From Clostridium sp. MB40-C1 (GTDB lineage Bacteria > Bacillota > Clostridia > Clostridiales > Clostridiaceae), in NCBI RefSeq assembly GCF_030913655.1, contig NZ_CP133189.1, positions 1,054,001 to 1,118,000 of the forward strand: a DNA stretch of 64,000 bases. Reading direction: 5' to 3'. How positions within the stretch are numbered: the first letter of the stretch is position 1; every line of letters begins with the position of its first letter. Below the pieces are notes generated by a model. It saw only the letters and a list, made by a program, of their open reading frames with translations. It was not told where the DNA came from and searched no databases. The translations under genes were made by a program, and so were the position numbers. Below are positions 9,262 through 18,306 of this stretch, one piece after another.

Positions 9262-9540
9262 AATACTTTTCCTCCTGTAATCTACATTTTGGGATTTAAT
9301 TTGTTTTTTCTTGCTATGATTAAAGTATAGAATAGATAAGTATATAAACTATCTACTATATGTAAAATAATTGAAAAATAGTTGTAAAATGAAATTAAAT
9401 ATTTTAGTTCTACAAAATAAAAAGTTAAATCAAAAGGAATTTAATTTTAAATGAAAAGTTGTTGAAGTCACAGAAGTAGATTACAGACTTTATTATGATT
9501 GCATATTGAGTTCTTAGGCTATACTAATATAAAACTATAA

Positions 9541-9666
9541 GAAATTGAATATGTTTCTGTTGAAAAACAACTTTCATCAGAAAGAGATGTGCTAGATTTT
9601 ATAGGTATATGTGTTGAAAATGACATGTATACATTAATTAAAAAAATTGGTCATGGAATTCAATAA
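9541..9666 (+). pseudogene. gene fragment, perhaps of DUF4180 type
   Basis: A 41-codon open stretch without a start (EIEYVSVEKQ ... GHGIQ) is bounded by stops and followed, in another frame at about 9667-9745, by GNGFRIFKNIEDAEI. Together they look like the beginning and end of one small protein with its middle deleted; the DVLDFIG and GNGFRIF patches remind me of DUF4180, without certainty. The rest of 9262-9749 shows no gene. Confidence 0.3.
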
Positions 9667-9749
9667 AGGAAATGGTTTTAGAATATTTAAGAATATTGAA
9701 GATGCTGAAATTTAGATTTCAAATTTGCCATATCAAGGAGAAAAGTAAA

Positions 9750-10598
9750 ATGAGGAAAAATAGTGTGTTTAAAACTCAAGAAGGAAAAAATGATGTTATA
9801 AAACATTATGATTTATTTCTTGAAAAATGGGCAGTATCTTATGAAAAATTCTATCTGAATACAAGGTATGGGAAGACATTTATTATAGCTAGTGGTAAAA
9901 AAAGTAATCCACCTATTATATTACTTCATGGCAGCGGTATAAATTCTGTTATGTGGTTAAGAGATATAGAGGAGTATTCTAATAATTATCGAGTATATGC
10001 TATAGATATACTAGGTGAACCAGGAAAAAGCGATGAAAACCGCCCATCATTAAGTGATTCTTATTATGCAGAATGGCTTAATGATATTTTTAATGATTTA
10101 TCATTGAAAAAAGCAAATGTTGTTGGATTTTCATTGGGGGCATGTTTATCAATAAAGTTTTCGATAAGTTATCCAGAAAAGGTAAATAAACTTGTATTGC
10201 TTTGTCCATCTGGTATAGGTCCACAAAAGAAAGCTTTTATTTTTAAAGCCATGGTCTATAAACTCTTAGGAGAAAAAGGTATAGATAAGTTATATTACAA
10301 AGTTAATGGAAGCCAATTTATACCAGAAGAAATGTTAAAATATCAAAAGCTTATAGGAAAGAGCTTTAATTATAGGCGAGAGACAATTCCTCTATTTTCT
10401 GATAACGAATTAAAGCTATTAACAATGCCAATTGTACTATTTGTGGGAGGAAAGGATATAGTGCTCCATTCATATAAGACTGCGAGACGTTTAAGAAAGT
10501 TACTTCCTCATGCAAAAATAAATATTTTGCCAGAAGCTGGTCATTATACTGTTAATAATGTAAATAAAATAATAGAATGGTTAAACCTAAGTAGTTAA
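9750..10598 (+). CDS. alpha/beta hydrolase
   Basis: 282 residues from ATG 9750, nine bases after AAGGAG; the frame is open 26 codons further up through apparent pseudogene sequence, so the earlier start is rejected. Alpha/beta-hydrolase features are present in order: oxyanion strand ILLHGSG, nucleophile elbow GFSLG (catalytic Ser), acid in VGGKD, and catalytic His in EAGHYT. It is cytoplasmic, with no signal peptide. Close in style to esterase/haloperoxidase-like hydrolases; the substrate cannot be told. No operon partners. Confidence 0.88.
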   Translation: MRKNSVFKTQEGKNDVIKHYDLFLEKWAVSYEKFYLNTRYGKTFIIASGKKSNPPIILLHGSGINSVMWLRDIEEYSNNYRVYAIDILGEPGKSDENRPSLSDSYYAEWLNDIFNDLSLKKANVVGFSLGACLSIKFSISYPEKVNKLVLLCPSGIGPQKKAFIFKAMVYKLLGEKGIDKLYYKVNGSQFIPEEMLKYQKLIGKSFNYRRETIPLFSDNELKLLTMPIVLFVGGKDIVLHSYKTARRLRKLLPHAKINILPEAGHYTVNNVNKIIEWLNLSS

Positions 10599-11224
10599 CT
10601 ATTGGCCTTATTTAAATCATTTTATTACACGCAAACAAATATTATACCTGAAGCAACAATGTGTTCCTAACAAATATACTATAGAGTATGTGGTAATATT
10701 CATGGAAATGGTTATTACAGACATTTAAGTTTTTAACCTAATGAATTACTAAAAACTATAGTTGAATTCATAAACAAACAGATAGCTATTTTCAGTAAAA
10801 AAATTCGTACAATTTGCTAATAATTCAATACAATTGAATAAATTAAATTTATTGGATTTGCGTGGTGCAAAGCTTTATTAAGTATACCCCAAAATGCCTA
10901 TCGGCATAAAAAATTAAGAAAAAATAAATAACAAGTAGATTTTTAAGCGGTTAAAAATCTACTTGCCGAATCCAAGATGAATATATTAGAGTGTTAATTT
11001 GTAATTGACAAATTAACATAAAATTGTTTAAATGTAGTTATTAAAATAGTTTTATAAACATATTTAGTAATTGTTAAGCAGTATTGTAAAGTTAGAATTC
11101 TAGAGGAGGCGATGCTGCAGATTATATTATCCAATGATTTTAATTATGACTATAAATATGGATTAAGTAAAATAGCTAGTGAGCTAATAGATTAATAATT
11201 AATCAAATAAGTGGAGGTATTTAT
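10599..11224. other. intergenic region with hairpins and decayed coding sequence
   Basis: About 625 bases without an intact gene. Bases about 10670-10820 hold two adjoining in-frame stretches (GNIHGNGYYRHLSF, stop, PNELLKTIVEFINK...) that read like a decayed gene. A perfect 15-bp hairpin (10932-10946 with 10951-10965) has a T-rich flank on the reverse strand. A 9-bp palindrome GTTAATTTG/CAAATTAAC (10993-11017) overlaps a TTGACA (11005-11010) and could be an operator. A 27-codon ORF (11112-11195) has AGGAGG only two bases before ATG. Confidence 0.4.
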
Positions 11225-11872
11225 ATGAGATATTCACATGTAGTATTTGATATCGATGGTACTTTAATAGATTCAGAAAAGGCAGTTTTAAATTCTTTAC
11301 AAAAAACAATTTTAGAAGAGAAAGGGATAGAAAAAAGTTTAGAAGAATTAAGATTTGCTCTAGGAATACCGGGAAAAGTTGCTTTATCAAGGCTTGATAT
11401 AGAAAACTTAGAAGAAGTAGAAGAAAAGTGGGATGAATATTCTAAAGAATATTGCCATGAGATTACTCTTTTTGATGGGATAAGATATGTAGTACAAGCA
11501 TTAAAATCTAAGTCTATAAAGTTAGGAATTATAACATCTAAAACTAGAAAAGAATATGAAAGCGACTTTGTAAGATTTGGATTAGATTCTTATTTTGATG
11601 TGGTAATTTGTGCTGATGATACTAAAAAACATAAACCAAATGGAGATCCAATGGAAAAATATTTAGAAATTGCTAATGCTAGAAGAGAAGATACAATTTA
11701 TATTGGTGATTCGATATATGATATGCAGTGTGCTAAAAATGCAGGAGTTCATTCAGTGTTAGCATTATGGGGTAGAGATGATTGCAATAACTTGGAAGCT
11801 ACTTACAAGTTGAATAATCCTAAAGATATTTTAGATATTTTAATTGAGTATAATAATTCTAGTATGAAATGA
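11225..11872 (+). CDS. HAD-family phosphatase, phosphoglycolate-phosphatase-like
   Basis: 215 residues after the ribosome site GTGGAGG. HAD motifs are in order: I FDIDGT (nucleophile Asp), II IITSK, III the Lys in KHKPNGDP, IV YIGDSIYD. The helical cap lies between motifs I and II (subfamily I), as in PGP/YjjG/pyrophosphatase PpaX-like enzymes that act on small phosphoesters. The exact substrate is not predictable. It precedes the Bce-type regulatory module but has its own leader. Confidence 0.88.
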   Translation: MRYSHVVFDIDGTLIDSEKAVLNSLQKTILEEKGIEKSLEELRFALGIPGKVALSRLDIENLEEVEEKWDEYSKEYCHEITLFDGIRYVVQALKSKSIKLGIITSKTRKEYESDFVRFGLDSYFDVVICADDTKKHKPNGDPMEKYLEIANARREDTIYIGDSIYDMQCAKNAGVHSVLALWGRDDCNNLEATYKLNNPKDILDILIEYNNSSMK

Positions 11873-11926
11873 TTAGATTAAGTAATTGATACAACACTTA
11901 GCACATGCTTTTTATAAAAACTTTAA

Positions 11927-11956
11927 TTGTTAGAATAAGTAGGAATATGTTATATT
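11927..11956 (+). promoter_or_regulatory. candidate promoter of the Bce-type module
   Basis: TTGTTA (11927-11932) and TATATT (11951-11956) with 18 bases between, and TGT before TATATT as an extended -10. It lies about 35 bases before the response-regulator start. Confidence 0.45.
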
Positions 11957-11990
11957 AGTGTAGTAATTAGAAAAAAAGGTTGGGATAAAT

Positions 11991-12686
11991 TTGTATAGTA
12001 TTATGATTATAGAAGATGACAAGAAAATGGCTGAACTTATAAAAAAACATTTAGAACGATATGGATATAAAGCATTTTTAGTTAAAGATTTTTCAAATAT
12101 AAAAAATGAGTTTCTGGAGTATAAGCCAGATCTTGTTTTAATGGATATAAATCTTCCTTTCTTTGATGGCTTTTATTGGTGTAGTGAGATAAGAAGTTAC
12201 TCAAAAGCGCCTATAATATTTATATCAGCTAGAGATTCAGATATGGATCAGGTTATGGCAATAGATAATGGCGGAGATGAGTTTATAATAAAACCATTTT
12301 CTTATGATGTACTATTGGCAAAGATAAAAGGTGTATTAAGAAGAGCTTATGGTAGTTACGCTAAAAATGATACAGATTTTATAAAGATTGATGATTTAAT
12401 ATTATATACAAATAAAAATATACTGGAATTTAAAGATAGAAAAGTTGAGCTTAGTAAAAACGAATTCTCTCTTTTATTTCATCTTGTAAAAAACATAAAT
12501 AAAATTGTATCAAGAGATACTTTACTTGAGATTCTTTGGAGTGATACAGAATTTATTGATGATAATACCCTTTCTGTTAATGTTACAAGAGTTAGAAAAA
12601 GATTAGAAGAAGTAGGTATTAAAGATGCTATAGAGACAAAACGTGGACAAGGATATATATTTAGGCACATTCAAATAAATAATTAG
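11991..12686 (+). CDS. OmpR-family response regulator, BceR-like
   Basis: 231 residues, TTG start after AAAGGTTGGGA. The receiver domain has the acidic pair Asp9-Asp10, phospho-acceptor Asp52 in LVLMDINLP, and the conserved Lys101 in KPF. The C-terminal half is a winged-helix DNA-binding domain ending in KRGQGYIF. The next genes are a BceS-type kinase and a BceAB-type transporter, so this is the regulator of a peptide-antibiotic (for example bacitracin or lantibiotic) stress module that switches on the transporter. Confidence 0.9.
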   Translation: MYSIMIIEDDKKMAELIKKHLERYGYKAFLVKDFSNIKNEFLEYKPDLVLMDINLPFFDGFYWCSEIRSYSKAPIIFISARDSDMDQVMAIDNGGDEFIIKPFSYDVLLAKIKGVLRRAYGSYAKNDTDFIKIDDLILYTNKNILEFKDRKVELSKNEFSLLFHLVKNINKIVSRDTLLEILWSDTEFIDDNTLSVNVTRVRKRLEEVGIKDAIETKRGQGYIFRHIQINN

Positions 12687-12860
12687 TCAGTATGCTAGTC
12701 TTTTTTGTGAACTACTTCTTCCTTGGAACCTACTAATAGAGTAACTACTAGCAGAACCCAAGTCATTGTATTTCACAAAATATCCGTCCCATCTTTGATT
12801 TGTTATTTATTTTCATATGCCTTATTACTAATTGGATACAGTAAAGAGTTGGTGAATAAG
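12687..12860 (+). other. unusual spacer between regulator and kinase genes
   Basis: 174 bases separate the two genes, which normally abut or overlap in this family. The stretch is less AT-rich than its surroundings and is bracketed by an 8-bp inverted repeat TTTGTGAA (12704-12711) / TTCACAAA (12772-12779). It is open in the kinase frame but encodes residues unlike the kinase family. It may be a small insertion remnant or a regulatory spacer. Confidence 0.35.
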
Positions 12861-13910
12861 ATGAACTTTATAGAATTTTTAAAAGATAGAATAGCTTATG
12901 TAATAGTATATTTCGTCAGTACATCTTTAGCTATTTTAATAACGTATTTGACAATAATTATGAAAGTAGTAGATTTTTCCTTAACTAATATAGTATATGC
13001 CTATTTCGTTTCTACAGTGATATTTATTATATTTTTGTTATATGAATATTCAAAGGTAAGAGTATTTTATAGTCGCCTTTATGAAGCATTAAATTCTGAA
13101 GATATTATAGAAGATATTATAAATGTAGGAAAAGGCAGAACTATAGAACAAAAGCTTTTTGCAAATATATTGAAAAAGCTGCATAAAACATATAAAGGTA
13201 ATATTTATAAATATGAAGATATTCAAAAGCAGTATTCATATTTTACTAATCAATGGGTACATCAAATGAAGACTCCTGTGTCTGTAATTAATTTAATATT
13301 ACAGGAAGAAAGTACAGCTGAATGTAAGGAGATTCTTGATAGTATTGGTGAAGAAAATGAAAAGATATCACAAGGTCTTAACATTATGCTATATAATGCA
13401 AGAATAAATCAATTTAATCATGATTTTAATGTGGAAGATACAGATATACTGTTGGTTTTAAGAAAAGCGATAAATAATAATAAAAAGTTACTTATTAGGC
13501 ATAAGATATTCCCTGAAATTACAGGGGAGACTGCAATTGTTCAAACGGACAAAAAGTGGATGTATTTTGTTATTAATCAAATTGTAATTAATGCAATAAA
13601 ATATACCGCTGTAGCAGACAAGCATAGAAAAGTTATAAATTTTAATATAAACGAAGATACTGAAAAAGTAGTAGTAAGTATTAAGGATAATGGAATTGGT
13701 ATACCAAAGGAAGATTTAGGACGGGTATTTAATGCTTTCTTTACAGGTAAAAATGGCAGGAAGACTTCTGAGTCTACAGGTATGGGATTGCATTTATCAA
13801 AACGTATTTGCAAAGAGCTTGGAAATGATCTATATGTTGAATCAGAGGAAGGGAATGGAGCCAAGTTTTATATTACTTTTTATAAAGGTAAAAATATATT
13901 TAAACTGTAA
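12861..13910 (+). CDS. BceS-like intramembrane-sensing histidine kinase
   Basis: 349 residues from ATG 12861, after GGTG, matching the usual MNFIxFLKDRI start of the family; the frame is open to 12723 but that extension is atypical. Two transmembrane helices within the first 70 residues enclose only a few external residues, as expected for kinases that sense through their partner transporter. The H-box is HQMKTPVS (His134), followed by the N box (NQIVINAIKYT), G1 DNGIGIP and G2 GMGLHLS. Partner of the upstream regulator and downstream BceAB-type transporter. Confidence 0.9.
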   Translation: MNFIEFLKDRIAYVIVYFVSTSLAILITYLTIIMKVVDFSLTNIVYAYFVSTVIFIIFLLYEYSKVRVFYSRLYEALNSEDIIEDIINVGKGRTIEQKLFANILKKLHKTYKGNIYKYEDIQKQYSYFTNQWVHQMKTPVSVINLILQEESTAECKEILDSIGEENEKISQGLNIMLYNARINQFNHDFNVEDTDILLVLRKAINNNKKLLIRHKIFPEITGETAIVQTDKKWMYFVINQIVINAIKYTAVADKHRKVINFNINEDTEKVVVSIKDNGIGIPKEDLGRVFNAFFTGKNGRKTSESTGMGLHLSKRICKELGNDLYVESEEGNGAKFYITFYKGKNIFKL

Positions 13911-13945
13911 TCTTTCAAAATTGTAAGATATATATTGGAAATGAA

Positions 13946-13980
13946 AGAGAAATCGATATTAAGATTTCTCTATTTTTTTT
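13946..13980 (+). terminator. terminator between kinase and transporter genes
   Basis: 9-bp stem AGAGAAATC (13946-13954) with 13963-13971, followed by ATTTTTTTT. It separates the regulatory genes from the transporter genes, which therefore probably have their own promoter. Confidence 0.8.
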
Positions 13981-14030
13981 ATAATAAATATATAGTCTTT
14001 AAAGAACATACGAAATAGGAGGTTTTTAAT

Positions 14031-14801
14031 ATGTCAATTTTAAAGGTTCAAAATATAACAAAAATTTATGGTGGAAAAAAGGGTGGAATGAAGTTTAAAG
14101 CTTTAGATAAATTTAGTTTAGAAATTGAAGAAGGTGAATTTGTTGGAGTAATGGGACCATCAGGTAGTGGTAAAACAACATTATTAAACATAATGGCAAC
14201 TATAGATACTCCTTCATCAGGAGAACTTTTTATAAATGGCACAAATCCAATAGAGCTAAATGAAAAAAATATTGCTTTATTTAGAAGGAAGGAATTGGGT
14301 TTTATATTTCAAGATTTTAATCTTTTAGACTCGTTGTCTGTTAAGGAAAATATAATACTGCCACTTGTATTAGAGAAGGTTAATGTAAGAAAAATAGAAA
14401 ATAGGGTTGAAGATATTACAAACCTATTAAATATTAAAGATATTTTAAATAAAAAACCCTATGAAATCTCAGGAGGGCAACAACAGAGGGCAGCTTGTGC
14501 CAGAGCGCTTATTCATAATCCTTCTATAATTCTTGCAGATGAACCTACAGGAAATCTTGATTCTAAAGCTTCTCAGGATGTTATGGAAACTTTAACAAAT
14601 CTAAATGAAAAAAAAGGGGCTACTATAATGATGGTTACTCACGATCCTTTTTCTGCAAGTTTTTGTAAGAGAATAATTATGATTAAGGATGGAAAGTATT
14701 TTTTAGAAATTGTGAATGGAGGAAATAGACAAGCATTTTTTAAAGAAATTATGGATTCTCTTTCACTTTTAGGAAGTAGACCTAGTAATTATACACTGTA
14801 A
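14031..14801 (+). CDS. BceA-like ABC transporter ATPase
   Basis: 256 residues after AGGAGG. Walker A GPSGSGKTT, Q-loop FQDFNLLD, signature ISGGQQQR, Walker B ILADEPTGNLD and switch His in MMVTHD are all present. It belongs to the MacB/LolD-like group that powers the BceB-type permease. Its gene is 13 bases before the permease. Known Bce systems free lipid-II-cycle intermediates from peptide antibiotics and also report transport flux to the kinase; the specific antibiotic is not predictable. Confidence 0.92.
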   Translation: MSILKVQNITKIYGGKKGGMKFKALDKFSLEIEEGEFVGVMGPSGSGKTTLLNIMATIDTPSSGELFINGTNPIELNEKNIALFRRKELGFIFQDFNLLDSLSVKENIILPLVLEKVNVRKIENRVEDITNLLNIKDILNKKPYEISGGQQQRAACARALIHNPSIILADEPTGNLDSKASQDVMETLTNLNEKKGATIMMVTHDPFSASFCKRIIMIKDGKYFLEIVNGGNRQAFFKEIMDSLSLLGSRPSNYTL

Positions 14802-14814
14802 GGGGAGGATTAAA

Positions 14815-16785
14815 ATGACAATTAATAATATAGCTGTTAAAAATATTAAAGGGAATTTAAATAAATACGTTATGTATTATTTGAGTAATGTAATAGTTGT
14901 AACCATATTTTTTATATTTGCTAATTTTATATATAATCCAAGTGTAAGTACCGGTAATATTAGTGACAAGACTATAGGTGATGTTGCTAGTCGATTAATG
15001 TATTTATGTGAGTTTGTAATAATAATTTTTACTTTTATATTTTCAAGTTATTCAATAACTAACTTTTTAAGGTCTAGAGAAAAAGAATTTGGACTTTTAT
15101 CAATGTTTGGTTTAACTAAAGGCCAAATAAGACGATATGTTATGTTTGAAAATATAATAATTTCAATTATTTCTATCATAACAGGGATTTTCTTTGGAAT
15201 GATGTTTTCAAAATTATTTTTTATGGCTGTATCTGTAATTTTAGATTTGAATTCAGAAATTCCATTTCTAATATCAAGTAAAGCTGTAAAAATAACAGTA
15301 GCAAGCTTTTTAATACTTTTGAACGTTATAAGTTTTATTACAAGCTTTAAAATAAAAAATAACAATATTGCAGAATTATTAAAAGGTGAGAGAATACCTA
15401 AAGAAACACCTAAATTCTCCAAAGTAAAATCAGCACTCGCAATAATACTCATTCTTTCAGGATATGTTGTAGGTTTACTTTCTAAGACAGCTATTATACT
15501 TACAATGATTCCAATACTTATAGTTGTAATAATAGGAACTCGCTTTTTATTTTCTCAGTTTAGTGTATATTTTACAAATAAGCTTCAAAACAATAAAAAT
15601 GTTTATTATAAAGGAATAAATATGATAACATTGTCTCAAATTATATATAAATTAAAAGATAATGCCAAGGTATTGTTTATTACTTCAATACTCAGTGGAA
15701 TTACTCTTGCATCAGCTATATCAGTTTATTCTCTGCAAAAGGTAACTTTATCTTCTCTTGAAGAAAATTGTCCACAGGATATAGGGTTTATAGAGCAGGG
15801 TATAAATTCTCATAAAGTTATACCTAATGGAAAAGTTGAAGATATACTAAAAAAGCATAAATTTGATATAAAATATAAAAATAAAATAGAACTAATAAAA
15901 GGGAAAAATAATGATATAATGCAAGAAACTAAGAAAAATACTTATGGCATAAAAATAAACAAAACTGATTTTAATATAATGTCTCAGAGTAGTTTTAATG
16001 AACTTGCAAAACAGTATGATAAGAAATCTTTAGATTTAAAAAATGGACAAGTGGTAATATATACTTATGATTTAACTAATAATATAGTCAATCAAAAAAC
16101 AGACCTTCCTTTTAATAATCAGAAGAATTTAAACCTAAACATTGGTGGTAAAGTAAGTAGCTTTGATATATTAGATAATTTAAAAGGTGGAATTATAAAT
16201 GCAGATACTGAAAATACTAATACCATAATTGTAAGTAATAGTGATTTTGAAAAGTTGTGGAATAAGGCCTCAGATAGTAATAAGTGTATTTATTATGGAT
16301 ACAATATTAAACACAATTTAAAAGCTGTTAGTGCAGTAACTGAAATAAAAAATGAAGTTCCAAAAAGTCAAAAAAATTTCTTTACTGAAAGAGTAATAAG
16401 TGCATCAGGATTAATGCAGATTTTATCTGTACTATTGTTTATAGGAACATTTATTGCAATGATATTTTTCATTGCAACAGGAAGTATATTATATTTCAAG
16501 ATGTTTAATGAAATTGAGAAAGATAAGCAAGATTTTGTAGGATTAAAAAAGATAGGTGTTACACAGGAAGAGATAAAAAAGGCAGTAAGTATTCAAAGCT
16601 TTACAATGTTTTTCTTACCACTTACAGTAGCAACACTTCATGCTGTGTTTGCTGTAAAATCCGTTGGACTTTTATATGCAAAATATTTTATATTTATTGC
16701 AGGAATATATTTAGTGTTACAAACAATATATTACCTATTTGCTAAATGTATGTATGTTAAACAAATTAATAGTTGGGGTATTTAA
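14815..16785 (+). CDS. BceB-like ABC permease (FtsX family)
   Basis: 656 residues, start after GGGGAGG. About ten membrane segments in the BceB arrangement: one plus three near the N-terminus, two pairs, and a large extracellular domain (about residues 310-530, Lys/Asn-rich) between segments 7 and 8, then the C-terminal FtsX bundle. The extracellular domain is where antibiotic specificity lies in known members. Forms a transporter with the preceding ATPase and a sensor complex with the kinase. Confidence 0.92.
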   Translation: MTINNIAVKNIKGNLNKYVMYYLSNVIVVTIFFIFANFIYNPSVSTGNISDKTIGDVASRLMYLCEFVIIIFTFIFSSYSITNFLRSREKEFGLLSMFGLTKGQIRRYVMFENIIISIISIITGIFFGMMFSKLFFMAVSVILDLNSEIPFLISSKAVKITVASFLILLNVISFITSFKIKNNNIAELLKGERIPKETPKFSKVKSALAIILILSGYVVGLLSKTAIILTMIPILIVVIIGTRFLFSQFSVYFTNKLQNNKNVYYKGINMITLSQIIYKLKDNAKVLFITSILSGITLASAISVYSLQKVTLSSLEENCPQDIGFIEQGINSHKVIPNGKVEDILKKHKFDIKYKNKIELIKGKNNDIMQETKKNTYGIKINKTDFNIMSQSSFNELAKQYDKKSLDLKNGQVVIYTYDLTNNIVNQKTDLPFNNQKNLNLNIGGKVSSFDILDNLKGGIINADTENTNTIIVSNSDFEKLWNKASDSNKCIYYGYNIKHNLKAVSAVTEIKNEVPKSQKNFFTERVISASGLMQILSVLLFIGTFIAMIFFIATGSILYFKMFNEIEKDKQDFVGLKKIGVTQEEIKKAVSIQSFTMFFLPLTVATLHAVFAVKSVGLLYAKYFIFIAGIYLVLQTIYYLFAKCMYVKQINSWGI

Positions 16786-16795
16786 TTATAGTGAT

Positions 16796-16835
16796 AAACC
16801 CTATGTTAGTTTAATAAGTAATATAGGGTTTGTTA
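16796..16835 (+). terminator. probable terminator after the permease gene
   Basis: 9-bp stem AAACCCTAT (16796-16804) with ATAGGGTTT (16823-16831) followed by a weak T-rich run. Confidence 0.5.
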
Positions 16836-16942
16836 GTTAAGGATGTTGTTTGCAGTAATGAAGAGGCATAAAATCTTTAATAGCTGTTTCAATTATTAAT
16901 AAGGTCTCTCAAGATGGATGTTAATTCATTTGAAGCTAAGAA

Positions 16943-17587
16943 TCACTTGATATTGTTAACATCCTTTAAAATTTTCTCAAGCTTTTCTACAGATGCAATT
17001 CGCTTATTACACTTCGCACTATCTAAACATATATGAAAGCCTATTGACTTATAATTAGCTGTTTTACAGATAGGCGAAACAAAGGCTATTTCATTTTCGC
17101 CGCCTGTACGATTGCAAAAGGTACACACATGAGTGTTATTGGAACTATAATTTGGAATTCTACATGACATACCTATGAGTTTACCATTCATATTGTAAAC
17201 TACAAATAATTTTCTAACAGATTCATCAATCCAACCTAAATACACATTTTTTGAATCTTGTGCATTTATGCTTGGTAATTTTAGTTTCTTTTCTTTTTTA
17301 AATAATTTATTAATTTGCGCATTAGTAACAGTTGGCATTCCATATACATATTTATTCAACGAAGATAAATACGTGTCAATTTGCAAGTGGTCATTTATTT
17401 TACTAATATCAAGCAGCTCTTTTTCTTCCTCAGATAAATTTGTAAAAGTACGTAATATTTTCTCATGTATATATGCTTTAGTTGCTTCAATAGTATTAAT
17501 ATCTACACAACCGGCGAAAGCATTATTTAAATCATTTAAGCATTTTTTTATATAATTATACTCATGTTTTTTTATAAAAACATTCAT
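16943..17587 (-). CDS. FusB/FusC-family elongation factor G-binding protein
   Basis: 214 residues from the ATG at 17587, after AGAGGTG; the frame is open 31 codons further but that extension does not fit the family, whose members are about 213 residues and begin near YNYI. The N-terminal half is helical. The C-terminal half carries the zinc-binding cysteines (CTFC ... SPICK ... ICLDSAKC) of the FBP_C domain. Staphylococcal FusB/FusC bind EF-G and release it from fusidic-acid-stalled ribosomes. The gene lies downstream of a CD3324-family gene on the reverse strand, with a terminator-like hairpin and a short ORF in between, so transcription attenuation is plausible. Confidence 0.85.
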   Translation of the reverse strand: MNVFIKKHEYNYIKKCLNDLNNAFAGCVDINTIEATKAYIHEKILRTFTNLSEEEKELLDISKINDHLQIDTYLSSLNKYVYGMPTVTNAQINKLFKKEKKLKLPSINAQDSKNVYLGWIDESVRKLFVVYNMNGKLIGMSCRIPNYSSNNTHVCTFCNRTGGENEIAFVSPICKTANYKSIGFHICLDSAKCNKRIASVEKLEKILKDVNNIK

Positions 17588-17706
17588 AAAATTGAGCACC
17601 TCTTTTCTAAAATATGTTGTTTTAAATTTAGGATTTGTTTTAAATTTAAAATTGTTTTTCAAATTATAGGTCATCAACAAGTTACTAAAACATAGCTTTC
17701 ACTAAC

Positions 17707-17753
17707 AAAAAAGATGATTATTATTACTCCAACTGAAAGTAACAATAATCATC
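17707..17753 (-). terminator. intrinsic terminator or attenuator before the FusB-like gene
   Basis: On the reverse strand a 16-bp stem (17738-17753 with 17713-17728, one G-U pair, 9-base loop) is followed by six T. It lies about 120 bases before the FusB-like start and after the end of the CD3324 gene, so it either ends the upstream transcript or gates entry into the FusB-like gene. Confidence 0.7.
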
Positions 17754-17782
17754 CTGATTTAAAACATACTACACATTCACAA

Positions 17783-17830
17783 TCATTTTGTTTTTGAAAC
17801 TTGTTTTAAATTAGAAATGATAACTCTCAT
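17783..17830 (-). CDS. possible 15-residue leader ORF before the FusB-like gene
   Basis: ATG at 17830, stop TGA at 17783-17785, encoding MRVIISNLKQVSKTK, ending about 30 bases before the attenuator hairpin. No convincing ribosome site is visible and the candidate promoter would leave only about ten leader bases before it, so it may be chance. Confidence 0.25.
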   Translation of the reverse strand: MRVIISNLKQVSKTK

Positions 17831-17847
17831 TGGATTGCCACAATGAA

Positions 17848-17877
17848 ATCATAACATAGTTTAAAATAAGCATTCAA
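17848..17877 (-). promoter_or_regulatory. candidate promoter for the FusB-like leader
   Basis: Reverse strand: TTGAAT (17877-17872), 18 bases, then TATGAT (17853-17848) preceded by TGT as an extended -10. Transcription would start near 17841, just after the CD3324 gene ends. Confidence 0.4.
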
Positions 17878-17891
17878 TCTAATAAATAATT

Positions 17892-18179
17892 CTATAATGA
17901 TTGTGAGCATAGAAGTTTTTCTTGACCTATTATTCTTCTTATACTTTTTTCCGACAGGTAATATTTTTGAGCTAGTTCATTAATGGTAGTCCCATCAACG
18001 TACTTTTTATAAATCTCATTATTTCTCACCTTAAGAGCACTCTTTATACCACTCTTTTCTCCCCAGGACTTATGGTTTTCATTTTTTCTGGGTATATAAA
18101 GATATTCCCCGTCCACATATTCTTGTATTATTTTAACAATTTCCTCTGGTAACACATCATGTACTTTTATATATTTCAT
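17892..18179 (-). CDS. CD3324-family protein, helix-turn-helix
   Basis: 95 residues after AAGGAG. The N-terminal part (PEEIVKIIQEYVDGEYLYIPRK) and a central SWGEKSG are typical of the CD3324 family of clostridia. The C-terminal half is a Mor-type helix-turn-helix (ELAQKYYLSEKSIRRII). It is probably a small DNA-binding protein. It follows a 31-codon leader ORF whose 3' part folds into a nested hairpin ending in a T-tract, and precedes the FusB-like gene. Confidence 0.8.
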   Translation of the reverse strand: MKYIKVHDVLPEEIVKIIQEYVDGEYLYIPRKNENHKSWGEKSGIKSALKVRNNEIYKKYVDGTTINELAQKYYLSEKSIRRIIGQEKLLCSQSL

Positions 18180-18204
18180 TTCCTTACTCCTTCGCTTTTA
18201 TCGT

Positions 18205-18306
18205 AGTATTAAAGCAAAGAATACTAAAAAGCTATGTGTTACAGAGCCTAAAACATGTACGCATTACAGCTAACTTAACAGCTTAGGCCCCAAACAAAGC
18301 ATAGCT
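18205..18306 (-). promoter_or_regulatory. nested hairpin with T-tract: putative attenuator overlapping the leader ORF
   Basis: On the reverse strand AGCTATG (18306-18300) pairs with CATAGCT (18236-18230), followed directly by TTTT; inside are TGTT/AACA (18296-18293 with 18240-18237) and GCCTAA/TTAGGC (18288-18283 with 18251-18246). A further small hairpin AGTATT/AATACT lies at 18225-18205. The 5' arm falls within codons of the leader ORF, so a ribosome stalled there would keep the terminator from forming. Confidence 0.55.

Noticed and set aside
11112-11195. 27-codon ORF after AGGAGG
   Set aside because: The ribosome site is only two bases from the ATG and the frame is open upstream, so it looks like a fragment rather than a gene.
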